Shown: one piece after another, positions 11,501 through 19,070 of the stretch
How the letters are laid out: each line of letters starts with the position of its first letter
Numbering within the stretch: the stretch's first letter is position 1
DNA from: Rhynchopus sp. YZ270_cl-10
Lineage: Eukaryota > Euglenozoa > Diplonemea > Diplonemida > Diplonemidae
DNA: 64,000 bases
Direction of reading: 5' to 3'
Assembly (NCBI GenBank): GCA_964035575.1
Contig: OZ037838.1
Location: 1,798,001 to 1,862,000 of the forward strand
Position numbers and translations under genes: made by a program
Notes under the pieces: generated by a model
What the model saw: the letters and a program-made list of their open reading frames with translations, nothing else
Database searches by the model: none
What the model was told of the DNA's origin: nothing

Positions 11501-12823
11501 TGGTCATGTCGCCCCAGAAGCATGGTCAAGATCATCTCCCTTAAGAACGTGGTCGATGGTGCCTTCCCGAGTGACATCATTGCCCAAGGCGTGGTGAACC
11601 CAGAAAACCCTGACGCAGACACGCACAGCATTGTTGGGAACCTGGACAAGGACGACTTTGCGTTGTCCGACGGCCGCTACCAGTTTGAGCTGCGCTTCAC
11701 ATACCAGTCAGGGGAAGAGTCTGTATTTGTGTGGACGCAGACTTCATGGTTGACAAATCCTGTAATCACAGGGTTTGTACCTGCGAACATGGCCACGCTG
11801 CTGTGGTTCAACAGAAAGGCTTGGGGCACAGGGGAAGGCACACTGCACCAAACGCTGTACATTCACAAGCCGTCCCAGGTGATCCTCTCTCTGAAGGACG
11901 TGGCGGATGGCCTGTTCACAAGTGGAATGCTTGCCACCGGTCTGGAGAACGAAAACAACCCTGAGGCAAACGCGCACAGCATCATCGGGACGCTGCACAG
12001 GGGGGACCTCATGCATGGGAGTGGCTACTACATGTTCAAGATGCACTACAAACTGCTCAGTGGTGAGGAACAGTTGTACACTTGGAGGCAGTCGTCGTGG
12101 ATGACGGACAGCACGGTTGCGGGGTACACACCTGTGGACATCCCTGACCTGTACCCTGCGTTTATTGGGCTGCACTATGCCATTTCCCCTTACACATACT
12201 TGCGTTGCTCGGGAGGGGGCTCAACTTGGTGGTACACGGGTATGGGTGCAGTTCGGGTATGGGGTACAGGAGCTCGCGCGGGCATTCCTGTAGCGACAAT
12301 TGGTTCAGTGGACCTCGTCGCAACAAGCCAAAAGCTATACATATACGAGCCGGAGCAGCTGAAGATCCTCTCGCTGAAGAAAGGCAGCGGCACGTTCCCA
12401 AGCGACATCTCCAACAGCGGTGTCGTGAACCCGGCAGACCCTGACGCACATCAGTACAGCATCATCGGGAAGCTGGACAAGGACAAATTCGTTCACGCAG
12501 GTGGCTTCTACAAGTTCAAGCTGCACTACGAAATGTCAGGTGGAACGGAACAGGTGTACGTGTGGACACAGACGTCGTGGTTGACGGATCCCACCGTTAC
12601 AGGATTTGTCTTAATCGTGGGTCCGCCCGGATCTGCGTCCCCTGCGTTTACTGGGTTGGGATTATCCGGCACCCCTGACAAAACCTACTTGGACACTAAC
12701 GGGGGTGTTTCGCATTATTACCACGCTATTGGCATAATACAGCTTTGGAACGGCGGTATCCCTGTCACCACCACAACAGTTGCTGTGAGTCAGACATTGT
12801 ATGTGTTCCCTCCTCAGGAATGA
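2558..12823 (+). CDS. Giant secreted, β-rich repeat protein (3421 aa)
   Basis: A single intronless ORF. The chosen ATG is followed by a good signal peptide (residues ~1-18, VLALCLSS core, before the first Cys). A Cys-containing N-terminal part follows (~19-95). The long middle (~500-2150) holds repeated modules ending in patterns like 'VPELHITELGVSL' and 'IPEVTVRNVGVSF', which look like serial β-modules of no family I can name. Residues ~2168-2265 are hydrophobic or amphipathic. Residues ~2321-2355 look helical and charged. A HYR-like module spans ~2660-2750 (DETAPVW, then WTATDSCGNS). A Cys-rich knot lies at ~2942-2980. Three tandem C-terminal repeats begin near 2988, 3107 and 3267, each with a 'WxQxSWxT' motif. 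There is no C-terminal anchor, so secretion or surface association is likely. The role is unknown; adhesion or extracellular coat is only a guess. The C-terminus is duplicated at 1-696. Confidence 0.9.
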   Translation: MSVLGTVLALCLSSAPIKCKVGSIVGDPDALKKECNERATLACLSYLPGTDTSDCKVSKDGNCVPVCDTPMFCAGTKPGAAGVCESVFFAYQFGSAETNAQIADLLPKATEYAKQFTRTKNYFNLGLDYHFVRITPQNNKGFILEATLKTTVETDELVCAEPENMPKGFISCTTIATRDAGVRTIRMVVQMSNKMTLRPFRGLWLATQKDDKDAAVRVFSTTVDGMSRDGMSKVPAEPFDFTHEVTEENPGVILWPVVDTAGEDGEKAIYYSSYELSTTEYVGVSMKLLHAIATAAVDEEPLLAAAEKALGITSKTNDKKGCYVIKYIKRANVEYCNVRPFAVTEKGCLYESVLKDLLESMATAAPPRHDSLNPLGRFATDVNIQVHFTSGDAAKDTNLKDRLTDRIQEKFDELISKDIWECGFEFVPNPPSIDEWFLTFRSRAENYKLDIYQKKSHNTGKYQDLMKRTYVDSTEDDRKSLDWSSSTEPCPSTKNAIESAVTAAGSIDDLMEKLHTMKDPGSTARVSPATLMANTPANAAAKACSGLDPKQHYEWLHRVAHSIADRAADDPRNLMFGTNHANSQMMTYEHVARNLPNNILSTSIKYEKDGDPVFAPLYLTYDVVCGGDPWFLLTFNLRSPRRPSVLNNLVAYQLVAMQKEELLTKCEALSPKIKKHKASTRKAAVLAEGSEALRIQLGLIQLELSPLVSEPTQAISDRYEELKKHFSETMDFDEEFANAVVKVGTAATAEHAFTIISYVVEQTTPVVHFSMLTTADGTDLVTTTLGFGLSDQSLLIATGSVGTTEVMVSGKAALKTTFDFIPTIALAESDVVVLAVFQDVYTLEGLQDSSKLRYVEYIHELSTGGTDVYVPTTTEEAAQRSTTGLMIHSPLTLAVGVSALPDDGGTLHYNLHPFFRASGTLAWKRPGQDVQSVDLSAYGAYSTGGPAVFGGGMYNLNLKELFDVNVIVRSLTFQVTMAPLSAMVSADIDLGNGHDVIVAGEYIDGQIFAYGSAVVDVTLRDLQKWFNDQSDTTDDDVQDVPSGVPELHITELGVSLCQESHLFASGHSCPKGVALRAGAVYEDGKASALLVFDETSLYVAVTLANFRIGSALLREAFLFFTLTTSGDITLEIFAFVELSQATFSVGGVFSTGSAEAGPWVYVHGELGGMTADDIAAALSYLTGVEYEPLAALSSIELKEASLSICTYPAEDDSVCTQGVHLAGDVGFGEEGWVQNAKGTFSVSWTDAVDDTPSTVSVKAFVEIKFNEHTLILDSTYTTEGGLTLKGNLVGDVTAADLVALYRQFTSSERIDDSQIPEVTVRNVGVSFSWSEQEGASFTATGEVQITDKLIINPLNITISKTGLEFLCHMDEIATFGILEVTDFNFLFILNTATPTNPVLKADAQLDVVTSDSTITFEVSYVLFGAARLEAHGLNANFRDLIGFVEKMLGTEIVTDTTLLSGIAITDVVIEYTPESEDVVRSGVVLTVTYTLFGAEHVMHVSGVGARFDYCFGHCSAAVRDPYTTIWGNVTIGPAAKGIGVKLDFTAELLTLEGIMYVASSVFKTKDDADSVRDDFNEDPSVSSFGVAGATLSVSLSSKEVAFGVEGTIQKRNDQGTFEDTEIVTLATSISYTFATGWFTFEIRGYFSPYPLIDGVVDENANFQILSLSEPLTPTSVGPNYESDTKTKGGFLYFSLSRTPLLSFEVGGELSMRICVDDCKALSADDKEWLVMHGNLALRLRNGGIFVHGRLVLDATFTPSLFGLQFITISNLIVGVDLDLEAEGLPTGMEFGGSVCLGPPTNCENNTSPRIDGYIYVGYNIAKLDENYLLMAVNDLTVSNLIDVVGTYFKEGTSERLKDLLPEKLLDSGLSAVETDCNTAVKPPNLPLVCHGTSTEQSKECTDALKQHFNKKCYAYFSFAAMQKTLTFQSEIITIEQGLSFSGKLNFFGWEGEQTFTFAPSGFEIGGEFQNVDLTIGDSTILQIGERFDANGEVTGNPRLYAAINVDGLNISVHGACSIPMLGATAQVRVDIDNVGFYASASLQLGEFLTIDDATLQWNWDRTYFKASLSRFDFANVLAENVLLEYTAAGDDAADDVPDNTIIFSGKFTITNMWADTFLQLTWDSDEDVEFMDASYSFEIDYSPFGVSTVQGEGKVEKFQFFALEFVNEIVVPAAKLMGGFIGTVLWEAATLVFSIVSRAVETVVKIWEDLKRGEAFGIILELGTYLSDNLMAVGDALENIGIPFIGELYKFASNVVSAVVGFFSFLWTGGKSDEIMDFPLAHLPVDPDYNCGQVQTMRLHYSWFGLVATWIPVGVPHSDPVCVQKTEEALQEVELERKRVAGLDASIKKAKGANPWYQGYIDGEVDAGLVVEDPTLTFSLDTEEVQTRTVRTRLTAFAGENGAATEENADIVVSARFGETFEVSAGEEAVTSAALRHQVGVSHNTELQGLAREVYESNGMGDGNMAPFTRPTLHMPEGANPLPVFRCNVDDEDQEVGFDTPYITTDDRCSTDTIVTRLKTRRLPPSCVNRDHPTCVCGSEFIEVSWSGRDSPRCGGVTAVLKTVLKLEPRMDYDTFTFPEDRTITTAELLDSDELGFPVANTLCSKSVTMVKTDTIIAGTGCEWTVKRVWGLSHSVPATMNCTDTNSHLPSLEYVQIITVRDETAPVWIHLPDSLLYLPFNFHSSTETGVPIAEEQTHMNTMLSFASYPTTLEVVDGPLERQVPDLDDDLWCRSHGLARMQRTWTATDSCGNSRLFEQTLVFEHYISGSNTIQGPLQHGQYSIATGVQEMGSVCDQHHLVRMYDGPRFFDPLDGAPHGTHHICADTEWDGDGCRLLTGAALSEEYVHVTKPQFTSAVSPVTVTSSEASKWWETAPDWEEAYCEGKHLRVHSDVSYAVPDVADRCEVRRIEREWSLRDVDTGCNDAQFVQTVEVVPAYPLGHACECDFACVSNVCVDHSCVVCRADADCAHDALFSVCDTELWSCRPRSMVKIISLKNVVDGAFPSDIIAQGVVNPENPDADTHSIVGNLDKDDFALSDGRYQFELRFTYQSGEESVFVWTQTSWLTNPVITGFVPANMATLLWFNRKAWGTGEGTLHQTLYIHKPSQVILSLKDVADGLFTSGMLATGLENENNPEANAHSIIGTLHRGDLMHGSGYYMFKMHYKLLSGEEQLYTWRQSSWMTDSTVAGYTPVDIPDLYPAFIGLHYAISPYTYLRCSGGGSTWWYTGMGAVRVWGTGARAGIPVATIGSVDLVATSQKLYIYEPEQLKILSLKKGSGTFPSDISNSGVVNPADPDAHQYSIIGKLDKDKFVHAGGFYKFKLHYEMSGGTEQVYVWTQTSWLTDPTVTGFVLIVGPPGSASPAFTGLGLSGTPDKTYLDTNGGVSHYYHAIGIIQLWNGGIPVTTTTVAVSQTLYVFPPQE

Positions 12824-12861
12824 CACTGTCCTGTGTGTTGAGAGCAGTGTGCAAAGGTAGT

Positions 12862-12930
12862 TGTTGTTTTTGTTTTTGTTTTTGTTTTTGTTTTTGTTTT
12901 TGTTTTTGTTTTTGTTTTTGTTTTTTGTTT
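12862..12930 (+). repeat. TTTTTG microsatellite in 3' UTR
   Basis: About eleven TTTTTG units, 38 nt after the stop codon of the giant gene. It is an expanded version of the tract at 733-772. Confidence 0.85.
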
Positions 12931-14217
12931 CTTTTTCAATTTTATCAAAATCCGTTTTTTTTTTTGTTCCTTTTCCCCCTATTTCTGAACACGCCACCCC
13001 TCCCTGGGTGACCCCTCCTCCCCCAGCTCTATTTTTAAAAGTATAATTTTGTGTGCTTCTGATGCAGCAATGCTGCGTCGTTTAGAGATGTGCACTTTTG
13101 GTGGCGAGTGTCTGCATCCGAAAGATGTCTGCATTTCGTTTCCGACTTCACCTTTGTTTCTGGTTCGGGGTCGGTGTTTTTTTGTATCCCTTTTTGTTTT
13201 TTTTACCAGGACAAATGCAGGTACTTTGTGGTGGGAAATGATAAACGTCTTAGACTTGTTATTTACCTCCTCCTCCCTCTCCGTTTGTGTCCCTGTTCCC
13301 CTTTTGTTTGCCCTCCCATCCGTGTGTAAAGTATGTTTATAATGTGACAGTACGATTCGTCACCCACAAGGCACTGGCCTGAATTGTCGGTTCGCATTTC
13401 AGGGATTTTACGAACTCAGCAAAGCACGTAAAATACTTAAGCTGCACAGTTTTCCTGAAACCTTAGCTCAGAGTCTCTCCGCTAGTTTTATGTGAATTGT
13501 TTTATGCGGACTGCAGACACAGAGGTGCACGTGTGTTTGTGCCCACCCCTTCGCGGCTGTACGCGACTGTGTTCTCTTTTCTCCATTCCACTCCACTCCA
13601 CTCCACTCCACTCCACCCCACTCCACCTTCATCCAACCTTGCCTGGTTCACAGCAACCCAGGGAAGGTGTAGCGATACATTGTTTGCGAAAGGAACAAAG
13701 CTGTCTCTCCATGCACCACGTCCTTCGATGCATCGCAGATGTGTTTAGCATGGAAGCAGAGACGAGCACGGTTCTCGTTGCTCGCATGTTGAGCACTCCA
13801 ACCACTATCAGCAACCTTGTTTCCTTTCATTGTTTATGTTTAAATGTTGATGAGATGTGCAAAATAGCAAACGATGCAACACAAAGCGATAGAAAATACA
13901 AACTGGAACGAAAACCACACAAACAGATGCATTTTTGCACGAACATCAAGTCAGCACGTGACTAGGATGCTTGTAACGCTTCATATCACAGTGATGCGTC
14001 CCACCACTGTGAAGGAGTTGCAACACTCTGTTTTGTACTTCACTCTCATATTCGTATTAGCCCTGCTTTGCCAACAACGTTTTGTTGTCCACACTCTTCT
14101 GCTCCACTTCGAACACAACGCTGTTTTTTTAAATTCTTTGTTCATTTTTGCAAAGAAGGTGTTGTGTCCCCTGCTCCTTCCCTCCCTCACTCCCTCACTC
14201 CCTCCCTCCCTCCCTCC

Positions 14218-14267
14218 CAGCTCCACTCTTGTGGCTCATGTTGTGGTCTTCATATCTTCCTCCGTGC
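14218..14267 (+). promoter_or_regulatory. Conserved leader block, copy 2
   Basis: Nearly identical to 2213-2262, preceded by a CCCT tract ending in CAG and lying 428 bp before the first receptor start. Confidence 0.55.
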
Positions 14268-14608
14268 ACCGCACCTATCGAGGTCAGATGTTCTCTCTGA
14301 CTCAAGAACCACCAAAGATGCTAATCCCACGCAATCTTTGAACATTTCCTCCCACCCCTCCCCCATGCGCTCCAACAAAGGAACGAGAAGCAATAGTATC
14401 AGAGATGAGGTTTTGTGTATCAGTTTTGAGAAGCAAAAAGAATGTATAGGGGTGTATTGAAATATTTTTATTGTTTTTTTTGTTATCTTGAAAATGGTGC
14501 ACCAGAGCCAGTACACAGTGATATTGCGTGCCATGTGGCAGGCCATTTGACCCACCGCAGGAAGGCTGCTCTTTCATCAGTGCTGTCGCAGTAGTGCTTC
14601 TGCCACAC

Positions 14609-14631
14609 ACCTTTCCCACCCCACCCTGCAG
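14609..14631 (+). promoter_or_regulatory. Polypyrimidine-AG acceptor before receptor gene 1
   Basis: CCTTTCCCACCCCACCCTGC then AG, followed 14 nt later by ATG in the context ACCATGG. The site is conserved before all four receptor genes. It fits a spliced-leader or 5'-UTR intron acceptor. Confidence 0.6.
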
Positions 14632-14645
14632 ACACACACACCACC

Positions 14646-17078
14646 ATGGAAATACGTAAGTTCAAACCGACATGCACAATCAATCTGACATGGCTTATTG
14701 CCATGGCGACAGCATTCTCCACGTGTGCGTCGATTGCCGGCGGGATGATCATGTACTTCGAGTCTGTCGCAGCGCTGGAGAAGACGATCGAAGAAGTGTC
14801 CGGTGCTGAATGTTCGGGGATCCAGCTTGAGCTCTTGAAGAGTATTGAGGAGACAGAGTCCATTGTGTACAAGACTCATAAGTTTTTGTATACACCTGTG
14901 ATCAAGTCCCAAGGTCCTATCGTGGCAGACGAAAATGGGTTCCTGAATGTCTCGAAGTCGGACAGCACTGACTGGGTTGAGATGCTTCGGCGCTACAAGT
15001 TTGGCACAATCCGGCGCAGCAATTACCTTTACTCCATCGGTGTTGTGCTGGTGCCTCACGTGAGGACGGACTCGGCTGGCATCTACACGAACGTGTGGTA
15101 CGATCTCACCGCGCGTCAGGAACGTGAGTTTGTTTGGGGCCGCTCTGGGAACATGATTGAAGGATCAAACAACACACATCTGACACTGGCACGAACAGAC
15201 AAGCTGGACGAGGAGTCTGGCGAGATTACTGGGTTTGCGTACAACTTCCCTGCCATCGGACGGTTCATTGACTACGAAAAAAACTGGTCTCCCAATGGGT
15301 CCAATGAAGTCGACTTCTCCACGTGGCCTGCAGACTACGCGCCACGTGGCTGGTCGCAGGGCACCTATGACTCACAAATCCAGCGCTGGCGCCAGCCCCT
15401 TCCTTGGTACGCCTCGGACAACAACCCTTACGTGTACAGCTCATATGACGTTGTCTTCGCACCCCCACCCCCACCACACCCGTGGTCGGCTTACAAGTAC
15501 ATCTACATCAGCGGCTTCTTCATCTTCACGTCTTGGGAGGAGGCTGTTGCCCAGTACGGACAGGACCACCCGGGAACAGAAGTAATCGTCTTCGACGCGA
15601 CCACCGAGTTCGTGTATGCTACTTCAGACAATAGAACTATGATCGACAAGTCATGCATTGCGGGTGGGCGCACGGACACGCCACTGGATGATTGTGTTGT
15701 GACTATTTCGCACATGCCCAAGGTGATGCAGGACGCGTGGAAGGAAGTCAAAGACGAGGAGGACACCTTTCGCATCACTGATCTCGACGGCGAGAAGCAC
15801 TTCGTGCGCAGGGCACCCCTCTTCCGCTTCACGCCCGAGGGAGGCAAAGACGAGAGCATCCCTGCACCCATGAACGCCTGCATCCTCTGGGTGCGCCCGT
15901 ACTCCTCTGTCGAGGGTGAGGTGAAGAACGCGCTGTACCTCTTGATCGGCTTCTCTGCCGCAGTGTTGATCCTGGACGTGGTGCTTGCAGTGTGTGAGGT
16001 GCTTGTGGTCGGTGTGCCGCTGATAAAGCTCTCTGCTGCGATGACACACCTGCACGACATGGACCTCGTCAACGCACTGCGGTGCACAGATGCCGCACGC
16101 ACACAGGCCATTGCTGTCACGCAGATCCGCAACGTGATCAACGGCCTTCTCTTCGCTGTGCGGAACCTTGAGCAGTACAAAGCGTTCCTCCCGTCGTCTC
16201 TTTTCCAGGAGGAGGACACCGACAACGATGGGTCGAGCGAGACTTCCGACACAAAGGATATTGTCAGCAGGGTAAGCAGCGTCTCCCGCCCACCTTCTGC
16301 ACACACAGGTGCGTCCCGCAGCAGTGCCGTTGTGCGCACAGGGAACGTGACGCAGCTGCAGACTGTGTCTGCCAAGGGTGCGCTGCTTGCGGTGCGTGTT
16401 GTTGCTGCGGAGGTGGGGCACGCGGAGTACACAACACTGATCGGATACCTGCAGGACGTTGTCTCAGCAAGGCGTGGGATGCTGCACGGTATCCAGGCTG
16501 TGGAGCACACTCTGTTCCACATCTCGTGGGGGCTGACAGCACGCTGCACGCTGTCCTCCTGTGTGAAGTACGCAAGCGAAGTCGCCTCGTTGCTGCCGAA
16601 TGCACCCACACGCGTGTCCTCTGCTATCGTGTCGGGCTCGTTCCATGTCGGCAACGTCGGGAACAGCACTCTGCGTGGTGTTGCTGTGTGCGGTACTGAA
16701 ACCTCAAAGCTGGCCGCCTTCCAAGCCTTCTCCGCACACTGCATGGTGCTGTCCAAGTCAGCTTCGGTGACAGTACTCAGCAGGAGGGCGGCTTCTGTTC
16801 TGGAGGGACAGTTCCTCACGCACTACCTGTGCAAATCCGACTCAGGTGACAGGATGTGCGAGCTTGGCGAACTGAACGTCCAGAGGAACGAGGAATGGAT
16901 GTACACACTGCAACACGACTTGTCCACAAGGGACCCCATACAGAGGCACGTAGAAGGTGCGATTGCCTTTGAGGATATGGCGAAGCAGCACATGACAGAT
17001 CTGCAACAACTTCTCTTCGAGTCAGCTGAAGACGTGAACATGGTGTGGTCTGTCGCCGGAAGGCTGGGCCCAGCATAA
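14646..17078 (+). CDS. Receptor-like membrane protein with degenerate class III cyclase domain (subtype A, 810 aa)
   Basis: Order of parts: N-terminal membrane anchor (~13-37), a large ectodomain (~40-425) that resembles Cache-type sensor domains only loosely, a second membrane segment (~430-456), a HAMP/helical stretch ending in 'YKAFLPSSLF' (~511-520), a Ser-rich linker, then a cyclase-homology domain (~566-728) and a tail ending in GRLGPA. 'KGALLAVRV' aligns with the first catalytic strand, but the metal-binding Asp is Arg. 'AVEHTLFHISWG' replaces the second Asp motif. 'GNVGNSTLRGVAVCGTETS' matches the late core but lacks the Asn/Arg pair. It is therefore probably enzymatically dead and may act as a dimerising sensor. 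The start is fixed by ACCATGG 14 nt after the acceptor and by four-way conservation. The tail 'SDSGDRMCELGELNVQ' marks it as subtype A with the copy at 49494. Confidence 0.85.
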   Translation: MEIRKFKPTCTINLTWLIAMATAFSTCASIAGGMIMYFESVAALEKTIEEVSGAECSGIQLELLKSIEETESIVYKTHKFLYTPVIKSQGPIVADENGFLNVSKSDSTDWVEMLRRYKFGTIRRSNYLYSIGVVLVPHVRTDSAGIYTNVWYDLTARQEREFVWGRSGNMIEGSNNTHLTLARTDKLDEESGEITGFAYNFPAIGRFIDYEKNWSPNGSNEVDFSTWPADYAPRGWSQGTYDSQIQRWRQPLPWYASDNNPYVYSSYDVVFAPPPPPHPWSAYKYIYISGFFIFTSWEEAVAQYGQDHPGTEVIVFDATTEFVYATSDNRTMIDKSCIAGGRTDTPLDDCVVTISHMPKVMQDAWKEVKDEEDTFRITDLDGEKHFVRRAPLFRFTPEGGKDESIPAPMNACILWVRPYSSVEGEVKNALYLLIGFSAAVLILDVVLAVCEVLVVGVPLIKLSAAMTHLHDMDLVNALRCTDAARTQAIAVTQIRNVINGLLFAVRNLEQYKAFLPSSLFQEEDTDNDGSSETSDTKDIVSRVSSVSRPPSAHTGASRSSAVVRTGNVTQLQTVSAKGALLAVRVVAAEVGHAEYTTLIGYLQDVVSARRGMLHGIQAVEHTLFHISWGLTARCTLSSCVKYASEVASLLPNAPTRVSSAIVSGSFHVGNVGNSTLRGVAVCGTETSKLAAFQAFSAHCMVLSKSASVTVLSRRAASVLEGQFLTHYLCKSDSGDRMCELGELNVQRNEEWMYTLQHDLSTRDPIQRHVEGAIAFEDMAKQHMTDLQQLLFESAEDVNMVWSVAGRLGPA

Positions 17079-17264
17079 ATCCAACGTTTTTTTTTTCATG
17101 TCATATAGAAGGCAAAGTACCATATGTTGTGGGCAGCAAGAAAGCAGTTCATAATATATAATGTGGCACCGTCTGCTTATATTGTTTTCTTGCGTTTTTC
17201 ATCATTATTTTTTACGATTATATGTTCTAGTCTTATTTTCTGTTACTCTTGATTATTCATTTTT
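17079..17264. other. 3' flank of receptor gene 1
   Basis: AT-rich, with TTTTTTTT just after the stop. It differs from the 3' flanks of the other three receptor genes after the first ~15 nt, which suggests replacement of this flank. Confidence 0.5.
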
Positions 17265-19070
17265 GGGGTAAGGACATTCTGGTACCCCCAAGTTTGACTT
17301 TTGGACAATTCAGACCCACAAGGTTTCGATAAAGACAATTCAGACCCACAAGGTTTACGATAAAGACAGTTCAGACCCACAAGGTTTACGATAAAGACAC
17401 TTCAGAACCACAAGGTTTGCATTTTGGACAGTTCAACCCCACAAGGTTTGCACTTTGGACAGTTCAGACCTTGTGGGTCTGAACTGTCCAAAATGCAAAC
17501 CTTGTGGTCTGAAGTGTCCAAAATGCAAACCTTGTGGTTCTGAACTGTCCAAAAGTCAAACCTTGTACGTGTTTTCTTCTTCTAAGGTGCTTGCTCTCCA
17601 TACCTAGACCCTCGAATTTTTTTTCTTGACCCCATACATATGGGTGCATTTCGACGATTTGAGGCCATTCAAAGCAAAAGTTGGCACTTTTGAGCATCTG
17701 CGGGGGTCTAAAACACGGTTTTGCGTACACCACGCTGGATGATAGGGGTCACATGATAGGTCACATCATGTGGCCATATATCAAGTTACACCGCAAAAAT
17801 CTACCAGACCCTGTCTTCGTACAACGCCGCAGACAGGCCAAACATGCGTTGGACTCAGAGGAATGCCTGCTGTGCAGGTATCAAACATGAGAACCAACTC
17901 CCAGCAACAAGGGGCGCCTTTTGGCGGGCGTTGTTGAGGGTGTTTGGGGTGCAAAGTTTTCCACAATTTTGATGCGCGGGTACAGAAGCGTTGTCTTGTT
18001 CTTTCATCTCTCGGAATTTAAATGTTCAATCGCGTTTAACTACCACTAGTCTAGGGCTTGTTCAGTGAACCCACGAGGGGTCGAAGGGGGTTGGTTATCC
18101 CATATCTATCAAAGGTTGTGTCGACCAGGCGAATCCACTATGTTACGCTGTATGATGATAAATCCGAAGAAATAACAACAGTGCATATGGCAGCGTCCGC
18201 AAACCACCCCCCCTTAAAGGTTATTATCAACTGCAGGAAGTTTGTTAAAAAGAGTGCCTCACGCTACACAAACCACCACCCGCGATTGACTTAGATGATA
18301 ACTAGAGAATTCAGAACAAAACAAACCCGCAAACCCGTAAACCCGCAAACCCGGGTTTACAGACTTTCCGGAAGTTTACAAAGGTCGAATTTCTTGCACT
18401 AGCTATGCTCCCTGGGTTAAATGGCAATAGCAGTGACTGACTTCTGAGAGAAACAGGGTACTTGAAACCCAATTTTCATTATTTTGGTGTAATCCTATGA
18501 GGGATGGGTGGGGAGGTGTGGGTGTGGGTGGGTGAAAAAAGGTGCACGAAGACAGGGTCTGGTAGATTTTTGCGGTGTAACTTGATATATGGCCACATGA
18601 TGTGACCTATCATGTGACCCCTATCATCCAGCGTGGTGTACGCAAAACCGTGTTTTAGACCCCCGCAGATGCTCAAAAGTGCCAACTTTTGCTTTGAATG
18701 GCCTCAAATCGTCGAAATGCACCCATATGTATGGGGTCAAGAAAAAAAATTCGAGGGTCTAGGTATGGAGAGCAAGCACCTTAGAAGAAGAAAACACGTA
18801 CAAGGTTTGACTTTTGGACAGTTCAGAACCACAAGGTTTGCATTTTGGACACTTCAGACCACAAGGTTTGCATTTTGGACAGTTCAGACCCACAAGGTTT
18901 GCATTTTGGACAGTTCAGACCCACAAGGTCTGAACTGTCCAAAGTGCAAACCTTGTGGTTCTGAAGTGTCTTTATCGTAAACCTTGTGGGTCTGAATTGT
19001 CTTTATCGAAACCTTGTGGGTCTGAATTGTCCAAAAGTCAAACTTGGGGGTACCAGAATGTCCTTACCCC
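17265..19070. mobile_element. Foldback / Mutator-like non-autonomous DNA transposon, 1.8 kb
   Basis: The ends are perfect inverted copies of GGGGTAAGGACATTCTGG. The inverted arms run 17265-17820 and 18547-19070. They contain tandem ~30-bp units of the type TTTGGACAGTTCAGACC/CACAAGGTTTGC. The element is flanked by a 9-bp direct repeat, TTCATTTTT, at 17256-17264 and 19071-19079. Long terminal inverted repeats with a 9-bp target duplication are typical of Mutator-like (MULE) foldback elements. The ~726-bp centre has no transposase. Part of it (17820-18050) is homologous, inverted, to 26500-26695, and a diverged form lies at 41190-41350. It is presumably moved by a transposase encoded elsewhere. 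Confidence 0.8.

Larger units (their letters stand above)
12119..14425 (+). repeat. Tandem duplication, right copy (partner 1-2420)
   Basis: Same order as 1-2420: the last ~235 codons of the giant gene, its 3' UTR, CCACT tract, CCCT tract and conserved leader block. The main differences are microsatellite lengths and a shortened stretch near 13180. Confidence 0.9.
12824..14645 (+). other. Spacer between giant gene and first receptor gene
   Basis: No supported gene. Up to ~14425 it is the duplicate of 697-2420. From ~14338 to 14460 it is shared with the DNA upstream of the second receptor gene (28513-28640), including the text around 'GCGCTCC', 'CAATAGTATCAG' and 'AAGCAAAAAGAATGTAT'. Confidence 0.6.

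Noticed and set aside
15503-16819. 438-codon minus-strand frame opposite receptor gene 1 (and similar frames opposite the other copies)
   Set aside because: It is antisense to a conserved receptor ORF, is rich in Ser/Thr/Arg as expected of a shadow frame, and differs in length between copies while the receptor frame is kept.
14646-17078. Bacterial-type chemoreceptor or histidine kinase
   Set aside because: The layout of anchor, sensor, membrane segment and helical linker is similar, but the cytoplasmic part matches a degenerate class III cyclase and has no methyl-accepting or kinase motifs.
18325-18360. Telomere-like AAACCCGC repeats
   Set aside because: Only about four imperfect units inside a transposon; no telomere context.
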